NCBI GenBank assembly: GCA_007128275.1
Contig: SKXR01000204.1
Span: 1-11,327 of the forward strand
Direction: 5' to 3'
DNA length: 11,327 nt
DNA from: Kiritimatiellia bacterium
Lineage (GTDB): Bacteria; Verrucomicrobiota; Kiritimatiellia; SLAD01
Shown here: in pieces, positions 1-6,483 of the stretch
Numbering within the stretch: position 1 is the stretch's first letter
How the letters are laid out: each line of letters begins with the position of its first letter
Notes under the pieces: model-generated
The model's database searches: none
Told to the model about the DNA's origin: nothing
Seen by the model: only the letters and a program-made list of their open reading frames with translations
Position numbers and translations under genes: made by a program

Positions 1-1380
1 CTAACCCTCGACGGGGTCGGCGAATGGGCGACGACCTCGCTGGGCCGCGGTGACGGAAACCGGATCGAGCTGCTGAAAGAACTGCATTTCCCGCATTCGC
101 TCGGCCTCCTGTATTCCGCCTTTACGTATTTTTGCGGGTTCAAGGTCAATTCCGGTGAATACAAACTGATGGGGCTCGCGCCGTACGGCGAACCGAAATA
201 TGTCGACACGATATACGATCACCTCATTGACCTGAAACCCGACGGCTCCTTCGCATTGAACATGGAGTACTTCGGGTATCTGGACGAGTTGACGATGACG
301 AACGACCGGTTTGCCCAACTATTCGGTGGGCCGCCGCGCTCGCCGGAATCGGAATTGTCACAACGCGAAATGGATCTGGCCCGGTCGATTCAGGAGCTCA
401 CCGAGGAGATCGTCTTGCGCATGGCGAAGTACGTCCACGAAATCACGGGCGAGAACAAATTGTGCCTGGCCGGCGGCGTGGCGTTGAACTGTGTGGCAAA
501 TGGCCGGTTGTTGCGCGAAGGGCCCTTCGAGGATATTTGGATCCAGCCGGCGGCCGGCGACGCCGGGGGCGCGCTGGGCGCGGCGCTGTGTGTGTGGCAT
601 CAGGTGCACGGACACTACCGGAACGCAGACGGGAAACAGGACCGGATGCAAGGCGCGTATCTCGGCCCGGCGTTCGCGGATGAGGATATCGAAGCCTATC
701 TGCAGGCGAACGGATATCCCGCACACCGGTTTGCGCCTGACGCATGGGCGGATGAAATCGCGCGACATGTTGAAGAGCAGAAAGTCGTTGGCCTGTGCCA
801 CGGAAGAATGGAATACGGTCCGCGCGCGCTTGGCAATCGATCCATTATCGGCGATGCGCGTTCGCCGCAGATGCAGTCGGTGATGAATCTGAAGATCAAG
901 TACCGCGAATCCTTTCGGCCGTTTGCGCCGTCGTGTCTGGAAGAGCGGGTCGCGGACTACTTCGACCTGGACCGCCCGTCGCCCTACATGTTGCTGGTGG
1001 CCCCGGTTCGTGACGAGCGGCGGGTCCGGACCGCCGCCGCGCCGGATGTGCGCGAACGCATTCATCAGGTCCGTTCCGATGTGCCGGCCATCACGCACGT
1101 GGATTTCTCGGCGCGCATACAGACGGTTAACGAATCCGCCAACAAGCCGTATTACGACATCCTGCGCGCGTTCGAGCGCCGGACGGGCGAGGGAATCATT
1201 ATCAATACCTCGTTTAACGTGCGAGGAGAGCCTATTGTCTGTACGCCGGCAGAGGCGTATCGTTGTTTCATGCGCACGGACATGGATGTGCTGGTGTTGG
1301 GCTCGTTCATCCTGTATAAAGAGCAACAGCCGGCATGGAGCGAAGCCGGCGATTGGAAGAAGGATTTTGTGTTGGATTAA
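1..1380 (+). CDS. NodU/CmcH-family carbamoyltransferase, 5'-truncated
   Basis: The reading frame is open from base 1 to the TAA at 1378-1380, giving 459 visible residues. The family is usually about 570-620 residues, so roughly the first 120-150 are missing, including the N-terminal metal/ATP motif. Visible hallmarks, in order, are NSGEYKLMGLAPYGEPKY at about residues 49-66, then LAGGVALNCVANG at about 156-168 (Kae1/HSP70-like fold). The C-terminal domain carries GRMEYGPRALGNRSI at about 271-285 and INTSFNVRGEPIVCTP near 400-416. Known family members transfer a carbamoyl group from carbamoyl phosphate, through carbamoyl-adenylate, to a hydroxyl of a sugar, antibiotic or lipooligosaccharide. 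The substrate cannot be read from this sequence. The gene is followed after 2 bp by a DUF5989-type gene, so the two are probably co-transcribed in a glycan or natural-product cluster lying to the left. The family call is very secure and the acceptor is unknown. Confidence 0.95.
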   Translation, partial: LTLDGVGEWATTSLGRGDGNRIELLKELHFPHSLGLLYSAFTYFCGFKVNSGEYKLMGLAPYGEPKYVDTIYDHLIDLKPDGSFALNMEYFGYLDELTMTNDRFAQLFGGPPRSPESELSQREMDLARSIQELTEEIVLRMAKYVHEITGENKLCLAGGVALNCVANGRLLREGPFEDIWIQPAAGDAGGALGAALCVWHQVHGHYRNADGKQDRMQGAYLGPAFADEDIEAYLQANGYPAHRFAPDAWADEIARHVEEQKVVGLCHGRMEYGPRALGNRSIIGDARSPQMQSVMNLKIKYRESFRPFAPSCLEERVADYFDLDRPSPYMLLVAPVRDERRVRTAAAPDVRERIHQVRSDVPAITHVDFSARIQTVNESANKPYYDILRAFERRTGEGIIINTSFNVRGEPIVCTPAEAYRCFMRTDMDVLVLGSFILYKEQQPAWSEAGDWKKDFVLD

Positions 1381-1382
1381 TC

Positions 1383-1547
1383 ATGAGATTGGCGCGTCAT
1401 CTGCTGCTGCTGTTGAAGGAATTCGGCTTGTTCGCCTGGCACAACAAGGCGTGGTGGATTATTCCCATCATCCTGACCCTGTTGCTCCTCAGCGCGTTGA
1501 TCTTTGTCGGCCAATCCGCCGCCCCGTTTATCTACACGCTGTTCTGA
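1383..1547 (+). CDS. DUF5989-type small membrane protein
   Basis: A 54-residue protein starts 2 bp after the carbamoyltransferase stop. It has a basic amphipathic N-terminus (MRLARHLLLLLKEFGLFAWH), then NKAWWIIPI, a single hydrophobic helix of about 20 residues (about 25-44), and the ending QSAAPFIYTLF. The pattern leader, K/W-W-x-x-P, one membrane helix, then S-x-x-APFIYTLF is what I recall for DUF5989. That family is repeatedly found next to NodU/CmcH carbamoyltransferases and SxtJ-like proteins. Its function is not established. An in-frame ATG at 1335 lies inside the upstream gene and would add a non-hydrophobic 16-residue tail, so the ATG at 1383 is preferred. No strong SD is present; the nearest purine run (GAAGAAGGA, about 1356-1364) is too distant, and the close spacing suggests translational coupling. 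Confidence 0.85.
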   Translation: MRLARHLLLLLKEFGLFAWHNKAWWIIPIILTLLLLSALIFVGQSAAPFIYTLF

Positions 1548-1603
1548 TCCGTGTCACCGGGAAGTGGTGCATCCCAAATGGTCCTCGTCGGGCGGCTCGC
1601 CGA

Positions 1604-1632
1604 TTGACCGGGGTCCATCCGGCATGTACATT
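1604..1632 (+). promoter_or_regulatory. Predicted sigma70-type promoter for the phosphatase gene
   Basis: TTGACC (1604-1609) is followed after exactly 17 bp by TACATT (1627-1632). The -35 matches the consensus at 5 of 6 positions and the -10 at 4 of 6. Transcription would begin near 1639, leaving a leader of about 58 nt before the ATG at 1697. The leader contains an A-rich stretch and AGGAG just before the gene. It lies in the 149-bp gap after the DUF5989-type gene, so the phosphatase can be expressed separately from the carbamoyltransferase unit. Prediction by inspection only. Confidence 0.45.
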
Positions 1633-1696
1633 CTGATCCCAACCTGCAACAAAAAACAGTCTGTCAAAAGTCATTCAAAAAGGAGCCGTACGGCTG

Positions 1697-3274
1697 ATGA
1701 TTCGTTCCGCGTTCATGGTCCCCTTGTTCCTCTTGTGCGCACCCGTTGCCGTGCAAGCCGCTCCGCCGGTTGCCGCGCCGCCCGGTGTTCACCTGCTGAC
1801 CCTTGAGGATCGCTCGCTCGCTCGCGCCGAGCCGACGCATACCGTCGGTTTTCACGATCGCAGCGCGCGACGTGTAAAGATCCGGCACTCGGCTGATGGC
1901 TGGGCAAAGCCTCACCCAATGCAGCGCGAAGGTCGCGTCTGGCGGATATCCGTTGACGATCTCGATCTCGAACCCGGCCTGCATGCATTCAAGTTCCTCA
2001 TCAACGGTCGTTGGGAGGCGGGGGAAAACCGCATGCTGTATATCAACGACGAAGGCCTGATCGATTACCCGCCCGCCCTGTATCTGACCTGGCAGCGTGA
2101 TCCGACCACGACCATGACCATCCACTGGCACACGGACCATCCGGACGACCCGTCCGTCATCCAGTATCGGGCGAAGGGCGACGACGAATGGCGGCGCGCA
2201 CAAGGTGACAAGACGGAGTTCCCCTTTACCGACCGCTGGATTCATACCGTGGAGTTGACCGGCTTGACACCGAACCGGCGCTACGAATTCCGTCGCGACG
2301 ATGCCCCAAAGGGGTACACATTCCAGACCATGCCCGATACGCTGGATGCGCCGTTGCGTTTCGTGACCGGCGGCGATATCTATCACGAGAAGGAATGGAT
2401 GGACGCCATGAACCGGCGCGCCGCCGCCCTGGATCCCGCGTTTGTCGTCATTGGCGGCGATCTCGCCTATGCCGACGGCTTGCCGGAGAACGCGGGCCGC
2501 TGGCACGTCTATTTCGAATCCTTCTACCATCATCTCGTGGCGCCGGACGGAAGGATGATCCCCCAAGTGGTCGCTGTGGGAAATCACGAGATGCGGGATC
2601 ACTTTCTGTTTTGGCACGATGATTATGAGCCCACCACGGAATGGCGCGAACGCGTGGCGCCGTATTTCTTCAACCTCTTCGCCTTCCCAGGGCATCCCGG
2701 CTACAATGTGCTCGACTTTGCTGACTACATGAGCATCGTTTTCCTCGACACCATGCATCTGAACACGATCAAGGACGAGCAGTTGGAATGGATGAAGCCT
2801 GTGTTTGCGGACCGCAAAGATCGGCCCCATCTGTTCCCCGTGTATCATGTTCCGGCGTACCCGTCTAACCGGAATCCGGATGACCTCGTGAACACGGAGA
2901 TTCGCGAATACTGGCTGCCGGTGTTTGAGGCGGCGGGCGTGCGGCTGGCTTTCGAAAATCATGACCACACGTTTAAGGTTACGCACCCCATCCGCGCCGG
3001 CAAAATTCATCCAAACGGGATTGTCTTCATCGGCGACGGGGCGTGGGGAGTGGATGTGCGTCCCGTGGATGACCGTTGGTATCTGCGCACCGCGGAATCG
3101 GTACGCCATCTGTTCGAGATTGTCATTGAACCCGATCGCCGCACCGTGCGCGCGCTTACCGCCGATGGGCGCATCCTGGACACATTCGAACAACCAACAC
3201 CCGCCACCCGCCACCCGACACCCAACACCCGACACCCGCCACCCGCCACCCGCCACCCCGCTCCCCCTCAATGA
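1697..3274 (+). CDS. Exported purple-acid-phosphatase-like metallophosphatase with N-terminal CBM48-like domain
   Basis: The protein has 525 residues. Residues 1-21 form a signal peptide ending VAVQA, so it is probably periplasmic or secreted. Residues about 47-118 (SADGWAKPHPM, LEPGLHAFKFLINGRWE) resemble a CBM48/AMPK-type E-set domain. About 125-212 resemble the fibronectin-like N-terminal domain of purple acid phosphatases. The metallophosphoesterase core then shows GGDIYH (D227), GGDLAYADG (D255, Y258), GNHE (N296, H297), YHVPAYP (H384) and ENHDH (H422, H424). These match the metal-ligand series D, D/Y, N, H, H-x-H of the family, with GHxH here reading NHDH. Such enzymes hydrolyse phosphomonoesters at a dinuclear metal site; the substrate is unknown. 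AGGAG at about 1679-1683 supports the start. The last ~25 residues (PATRHPT-type, period 7) are translated from a 7-bp DNA repeat and are probably not functional. The TGA overlaps the ATG of the sensor kinase (ATGA), suggesting coupling. Confidence 0.88.
   Translation: MIRSAFMVPLFLLCAPVAVQAAPPVAAPPGVHLLTLEDRSLARAEPTHTVGFHDRSARRVKIRHSADGWAKPHPMQREGRVWRISVDDLDLEPGLHAFKFLINGRWEAGENRMLYINDEGLIDYPPALYLTWQRDPTTTMTIHWHTDHPDDPSVIQYRAKGDDEWRRAQGDKTEFPFTDRWIHTVELTGLTPNRRYEFRRDDAPKGYTFQTMPDTLDAPLRFVTGGDIYHEKEWMDAMNRRAAALDPAFVVIGGDLAYADGLPENAGRWHVYFESFYHHLVAPDGRMIPQVVAVGNHEMRDHFLFWHDDYEPTTEWRERVAPYFFNLFAFPGHPGYNVLDFADYMSIVFLDTMHLNTIKDEQLEWMKPVFADRKDRPHLFPVYHVPAYPSNRNPDDLVNTEIREYWLPVFEAAGVRLAFENHDHTFKVTHPIRAGKIHPNGIVFIGDGAWGVDVRPVDDRWYLRTAESVRHLFEIVIEPDRRTVRALTADGRILDTFEQPTPATRHPTPNTRHPPPATRHPAPPQ
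3196..3258. repeat. Heptanucleotide tandem array, 9 units of consensus RMCACCC
   Basis: Nine uninterrupted 7-bp units run from 3196 to 3258: AACACCC, GCCACCC, GCCACCC, GACACCC, AACACCC, GACACCC, GCCACCC, GCCACCC, GCCACCC. Only the first two positions vary (G/A then C/A); CACCC is invariant. Because 3 x 7 = 21 bp, the array is in frame every three units and encodes a 7-residue period (x-x-T-R-H-P-x). It resembles the short tandemly repeated heptamers described in cyanobacteria and seen in other large environmental genomes. It lies entirely in the 3' end of the phosphatase gene and ends 12 bp before the kinase ATG. No second copy was seen in the window. Confidence 0.95.
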
Positions 3275-4995
3275 CCTCCTCTACAACAACAGAGTTGACC
3301 GCGCGCGCCCACTATCGTTGGCCGTGGGCGTTGGCGTTGATCACCGCGTTGGCGGGTGTCGCCATTACCGTGTTTGCATGGACCCGGATGACGGCTCGCG
3401 AAGAGGTCGAAGCCCTGCAACGATTTCGGTTGGAAGCGGAAACATTGCGGCACAACACAGAACGGGAGTTGACCCTGTTCAGGGAGGTGCTTGATTCCAT
3501 TCGCGCCTTGCACGGTTTGTCCGGCGAAATCCGGCCCGAAGCGCTGGAAGAGTTTGTGGAGCGGGGCATGGTGCATCAGCGGCAGGTGCTGGGCGCGTTC
3601 GGGTTTGCCCAACGCATTCACCATCCGCTCCGCGAAGCGCTGGAGACGGCCTATGCGGAGTCCGAAGAATTGGGGTACCGGATCGTGCAGCCGGGCCCGG
3701 ACCAGACTTGGACTCCCGCCGGCGTCAGGCCCGTGTATTTCCCGTTGACCTGGCAGAACCGTCCGGAGGCTCTGGGAACACCCATTGGATTCGATTTTTC
3801 CTCGCTCGCGTCCGCCCGACAGGCGATCGACCGGATGCAGATGACCGGGCGCATGGCGCTGGTTCTGGAGCCGGCGGATCCCGCTCGCTCGGATCGGCGC
3901 ACGCATTGGGTCTTCTCGCCGATTGCCTATTCACGCCCCGAAGTGGACTTGCGCCCGGCGCCGGGCGTGATGATCGGGTTTGCCGTCGGCTTGCTGAAAC
4001 CAGAGGAGATCCTGAGCCGCGCCGCCGCCATGACCGTGCCGTCACCCGGTTTGCGGCTGGATATGACGCCTGCAACGGAGGCGGACGAGGTAACGGAGTT
4101 CGCGGAGCGCGTCCATGGTGAATGGCGGTATCAGCATCCGATCGAGGTGATCGACACCGTATGGCGGTTCCAGTGTCGGCAACCCGTTTCCATTCCCGGC
4201 CGTCAATCGGGAGCCGTGCTGTTGGCGGGTCTCTTGATCACCGCGCTGATGACCAGTCAGTTGCTGATCATTGCGGGGCGCACGCGCCGGATTGAAGACG
4301 AAGTGCAGGCGCGCACCGAAGAGCTGCGGAAAGCCAAGGGACAAGTGGAAGCGCAGATGCAGGAACGCGCCCGGTTGGAGGGGGAAATGAGCGACCTCGC
4401 CACGAAAGAGCGACAGAAACTGGGACGGGACCTGCATGATTCGCTCGGCCAGAAGTTGACCGGCGCGGTGTTCCTGAGTCGATCCCTGCTCAGTCATTTC
4501 CGGGAATCGGACGATGCACAGGAGCCACACGCACAGACCTTGAACAAAACGCTGAAGGATGCCGTCGGGCAGGTGCGTGCGATGGCCAAGGGCTTGGCGC
4601 CTATCACGTTGAGCGACGAAAACCTGGGCGAGGCCCTCGCGCAATTGGCCGAGGAGATGACCGATCTATACGGCGTATCCTGCGAAGTGGGAGAGCTTTC
4701 CGACGAGGTGTCCGTGGACTCGAAATCCAAGGAACAGCTTTATCTTATTGCGCGCGAAGCGGCGAACAACGCCGCGCGGCATGCCGATCCGGGCCGGGTT
4801 CTTATTGCCCTGAAACGAGATTCAGACGGGGTGGAGTTGTCCGTGGAAGACGACGGGAAAGGGGTGCCCCCCGAGATTGCGGATCATCCCGGCATGGGGT
4901 TGCGCATCATGCGCCATCGCGCACGGTTGATCGGCGCCGAGTTGCGGATTGAGCCGGGGCCCCGGGGCGGTACGCGAGTCGTTTGCCGTCTCTAA
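3271..4995 (+). CDS. CHASE-domain sensor histidine kinase (HisKA_3 / NarL-FixJ partner type)
   Basis: The protein has 574 residues. A membrane helix at about 17-37 is followed by a periplasmic region of about 65-275 with the look of a CHASE ligand-binding domain (GTPIGFDFSSLASARQAIDR, then TGRMALVLEP). A second helix lies at 314-335 and a charged coiled coil at about 337-385. The HisKA_3 dimerisation/phosphoacceptor segment reads KLGRDLHDSLGQ, with His389 as the likely phosphorylated residue. A HATPase_c domain follows, with N-box residues N499/N500 (AREAANNAARHA), G1 motif DDGKG at 527-531 and GMGLRIMRHRA. It should autophosphorylate and pass phosphate to a NarL/FixJ-type regulator, most plausibly the convergent one at 5033-5698. 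The ATG overlaps the phosphatase TGA by 4 bp. No SD precedes it, because the upstream bases are the CACCC repeat array followed by a C-rich run, so translation may depend on reinitiation. The ligand is unknown. Confidence 0.92.
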   Translation: MTSSTTTELTARAHYRWPWALALITALAGVAITVFAWTRMTAREEVEALQRFRLEAETLRHNTERELTLFREVLDSIRALHGLSGEIRPEALEEFVERGMVHQRQVLGAFGFAQRIHHPLREALETAYAESEELGYRIVQPGPDQTWTPAGVRPVYFPLTWQNRPEALGTPIGFDFSSLASARQAIDRMQMTGRMALVLEPADPARSDRRTHWVFSPIAYSRPEVDLRPAPGVMIGFAVGLLKPEEILSRAAAMTVPSPGLRLDMTPATEADEVTEFAERVHGEWRYQHPIEVIDTVWRFQCRQPVSIPGRQSGAVLLAGLLITALMTSQLLIIAGRTRRIEDEVQARTEELRKAKGQVEAQMQERARLEGEMSDLATKERQKLGRDLHDSLGQKLTGAVFLSRSLLSHFRESDDAQEPHAQTLNKTLKDAVGQVRAMAKGLAPITLSDENLGEALAQLAEEMTDLYGVSCEVGELSDEVSVDSKSKEQLYLIAREAANNAARHADPGRVLIALKRDSDGVELSVEDDGKGVPPEIADHPGMGLRIMRHRARLIGAELRIEPGPRGGTRVVCRL

Positions 4996-5001
4996 TCGGA
5001 A

Positions 5002-5029
5002 CGCTCATGGATGAGCGCGGGGTCCCCCG
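5002..5029. terminator. Two adjacent hairpins between convergent kinase and regulator genes
   Basis: CGCTCAT (5002-5008) and ATGAGCG (5011-5017) are a perfect 7-bp inverted repeat around GG. It is followed at once by CGGGG (5018-5022) and CCCCG (5025-5029), a second perfect 5-bp repeat around TC. They fill most of the 37-bp gap between the kinase stop (4995) and the regulator stop (5033). Neither strand shows a T-tract after the stems, so these are not classical intrinsic terminators. Position and symmetry still suggest a bidirectional transcript end or 3' stabiliser. Confidence 0.45.
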
Positions 5030-5032
5030 AAA

Positions 5033-5698
5033 CTAAAGTCCGCGCGACTCCACCCACTTTACCGCCTCGCGCAGCAATTGCGCGGCATCCTCGCATTGGA
5101 GCTTCTTTTTGATCCGGGCGCGATGCACTTCCACGGTCCGCGCGCTCAGGCCAAAATTTTCGGCGATTTTGCGTGTCGTCATCCCTTGACCGAGATATTG
5201 AAATATTTCCTTTTCGCGTCCGGTCAGGCTGTCGATGCCGGTGTCTTCTTCGTCTGCGCCATCCACATAGGAACGCAACATGCGCAAGGAAACCTCGCCG
5301 CTGACAAACACCTCGCCGCGCAGGACCTTGCGCAGCGCTTCCACCAACAACTCGTCGGCGTCTTCCTTCATGACATAGCCCTGGGCGCCGGCTCGTAACG
5401 ACTTCTCGGCGTGCGTGGCCTCGTCGTGCATCGACATGACCAACAGGGGACATTTGACGTCCTTTTCGCGCAGTTCCCGAATGAGGTCGAGTCCGCTGCG
5501 ATCGCGCAGAATCAGGTCGATGACCGCGATGTCCGGTTTCAGCCGGAGGATCGATTCCAGCGCTTCTTCGTAGGTTCCGGCCTCGCCGCAGATGGTCAGG
5601 TCCGGCGTCTTCTCGAGCAACACCCCCATGCCATGGCGTACAATGGCGTGATCGTCCACGATCAGGACGCGAGCGGGTGGTGTGGGTTCGGTCGTCAT
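5033..5698 (-). CDS. NarL/FixJ-family response regulator (REC + LuxR-type HTH)
   Basis: A 221-residue protein on the minus strand. The receiver domain (about 10-125) shows VLIVDDH (acidic pair D15/D16), phosphoacceptor D61 in VIDLIL, S89 in VMSMHD and K111 in GYVMK. An acidic linker (DGADEEDTG) leads to the LuxR/GerE helix-turn-helix, about 155-213, with LTGREKEIFQYLGQGMTTRK and LSARTVEVHRARIKKKL. Phosphorylated regulators of this class bind DNA as dimers; the target genes are unknown. The ATG at 5698 was chosen because VLIVDD begins 10 residues later, as is normal. An in-frame TTG at 5782 would add a 28-residue proline-rich tail with no domain. The bases before the ATG (CCTCTCTTC) are pyrimidine-rich with no SD. 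It converges on the HisKA_3 kinase and is the obvious partner by class and proximity. Confidence 0.93.
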   Translation of the reverse strand: MTTEPTPPARVLIVDDHAIVRHGMGVLLEKTPDLTICGEAGTYEEALESILRLKPDIAVIDLILRDRSGLDLIRELREKDVKCPLLVMSMHDEATHAEKSLRAGAQGYVMKEDADELLVEALRKVLRGEVFVSGEVSLRMLRSYVDGADEEDTGIDSLTGREKEIFQYLGQGMTTRKIAENFGLSARTVEVHRARIKKKLQCEDAAQLLREAVKWVESRGL

Positions 5699-5905
5699 GA
5701 AGAGAGGATAGTCCGGCGGACGCCAACCGTCCAGACGGAAGAAGGGGACAGGGAAAGGGCGCGCATGGGCGAAAATTATCAAATACAGCGCTTTCCGTCC
5801 GGAAAAGGGAACGCAGGATTGTGTTTACTTGCGCGGTGGAAAGAGTGTACTGATTGTAGGCCCATCCCCGGTGTCCACGAGGCCCCGGCGGCGTGTGGCG
5901 ACCCG

Positions 5906-5963
5906 ATAAGGCCGCCGAAAAAGGTTTGATATGAGGCTTTACAAGCCTTCGGGGGGGCCTTAT
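5906..5963. repeat. Nested inverted repeats overlapping the rpsO promoter
   Basis: The outer arms are ATAAGGCC (5906-5913) and GGCCTTAT (5956-5963), a perfect 8-bp match. The middle arms are CCGAA (5915-5919) and TTCGG (5948-5952). The inner arms are AGGCTT (5934-5939) and AAGCCT (5943-5948) around TAC; the inner and middle arms share base 5948. The inner repeat covers the -35 and the right outer arm covers the start of the -10. It could be a DNA-level operator, or a leader RNA structure if transcription starts further upstream. Confidence 0.6.
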
Positions 5964-5966
5964 AGT
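5938..5966 (+). promoter_or_regulatory. Predicted rpsO promoter
   Basis: TTTACA (5938-5943) and TATAGT (5961-5966) are separated by exactly 17 bp; each matches the sigma70 consensus at 5 of 6 positions. The start site would fall near 5973, giving an A/G-rich leader of about 54 nt before rpsO. The spacer contains seven consecutive Gs (5951-5957), and the elements lie inside nested inverted repeats. This is the strongest promoter-like sequence in the window, as expected for a ribosomal protein gene. Confidence 0.65.
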
Positions 5967-6026
5967 CCGCTCGAAACAGAGTAGAAGGAAAAGAAAAACA
6001 AGCAATAGAGGTCTGAAAGAAGAAAC

Positions 6027-6290
6027 ATGGATCAGGCAACCAAGACAGCTGTTAAAGAAGAATACCGGCAACATGACAAGGACACGGGGTCCGTCGAAGT
6101 GCAGGTAGCGCTTCTGTCGAGTCGTATCAATGAGCTGACAGAGCATCTGAAACAGCATAAGAAAGATCACAGTTCGCGTCGCGGGTTGATCATCATGGTC
6201 AGCAAACGCCGTCGCCTGCTGGATTATGTGAATAGCCGCGACAAGAAGCGATATCACGATCTTGTCAAACGTCTTGGCTTGCGTCGATAA
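6027..6290 (+). CDS. rpsO: 30S ribosomal protein S15
   Basis: The protein has 87 residues, the normal length for S15 (about 88-89). Signature stretches are DTGSVEVQVALLSSRI (about 19-34), HKKDHSSRRGL (about 44-54), RRRLLDYV and the C-terminal KRLGLRR. S15 is a primary 16S rRNA-binding protein that docks on the central-domain three-way junction and helps form the 30S platform and a contact with 50S. In several bacteria it represses its own mRNA by binding a leader structure. The start is fixed by family length. The upstream purines (GAAAGAAGAAAC) give only a weak SD. It is followed 193 bp later by pnp, the order found across many phyla, and both are probably transcribed from the promoter at 5938-5966. 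Confidence 0.98.
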   Translation: MDQATKTAVKEEYRQHDKDTGSVEVQVALLSSRINELTEHLKQHKKDHSSRRGLIIMVSKRRRLLDYVNSRDKKRYHDLVKRLGLRR

Positions 6291-6315
6291 GCACCTTCCC
6301 CCGCTCGGTCTTGCC

Positions 6316-6355
6316 CCCGTGCATGGTTCCGCTTACGGAACGGCATGGGTACGGG
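6316..6355 (+). promoter_or_regulatory. Hairpin in the rpsO-pnp intergenic region
   Basis: CCCGT (6316-6320), CATG (6322-6325) and GTTCCG (6326-6331) pair with CGGAAC (6336-6341), CATG (6344-6347) and ACGGG (6351-6355). The result is 15 base pairs in three helical blocks with a CTTA tetraloop and small unpaired or bulged bases between blocks. In Escherichia coli the same intergenic position carries a stem cleaved by RNase III, through which PNPase controls its own mRNA. A similar role here is inference from position. No T-tract follows, so it is not a classical terminator. Confidence 0.6.
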
Positions 6356-6369
6356 ACGCTTCCTGCACT

Positions 6370-6391
6370 CCCTGCCGGCTGGCGCGCAGGG
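6370..6391 (+). promoter_or_regulatory. Second, smaller hairpin in the pnp leader
   Basis: CCCTGC (6370-6375) pairs with GCAGGG (6386-6391) across a 10-nt loop. It lies 14 bp after the main rpsO-pnp hairpin and 92 bp before the pnp start. It may be part of the same leader structure, but a 6-bp stem in GC-rich sequence can arise by chance. Confidence 0.35.
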
Positions 6392-6483
6392 GAAGAACAG
6401 GGGCACCATCGCCCACCGCCATTCCCCACGGAAACAGCTCCTGAATCGGTCAGGCCTCGCAAAACAAGAAGAAGAGAGAACAC

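Larger units (their letters stand above)
5699..6026. other. Divergent intergenic region between response regulator and rpsO
   Basis: This 328-bp gap carries the control region for two divergent genes, and I see no coding sequence in it. On the plus strand it contains the rpsO promoter (5938-5966), nested inverted repeats (5906-5963) and a purine-rich leader of about 54 nt (5973-6026). On the minus strand, GATAAT (bases 5780-5775) is a possible -10 for the regulator gene. It lacks a good -35 at normal spacing, so that start is uncertain. A weak TTTACT (5824-5829) is the only other -35-like element towards rpsO, and it has no convincing -10. Confidence 0.6.

Noticed and set aside
1580..1609. 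Terminator after the DUF5989-type gene (GGTC ... GACC with inner GGCG/CGCC)
   Set aside because: Short, interrupted stems with large unpaired stretches and no T-tract; the right arm also overlaps the better-supported promoter.
1811..1826. CGCT tetranucleotide repeat as a phase-variation switch in the phosphatase
   Set aside because: Only about three and a half units are present, too few for meaningful slippage.
3196..3258. Possible CRISPR array
   Set aside because: Units are 7 bp and contiguous, with no spacers; this is a simple tandem repeat.
1664..3271. 535-residue minus-strand open frame opposite the phosphatase
   Set aside because: It is antisense to a gene with intact metallophosphatase motifs. 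Its start lies in the translated heptamer array and no domain is recognisable. Long antisense frames are common in GC-rich codon usage.
5699..5782. N-terminal extension of the response regulator from a TTG
   Set aside because: It adds 28 proline/aromatic residues before a receiver domain that already has a normal N-terminus from the ATG at 5698.
4992..6257. 421-residue minus-strand open frame spanning the response regulator and part of rpsO
   Set aside because: It is out of frame with the clear receiver-HTH protein and antisense to rpsO; it has no recognisable domain.
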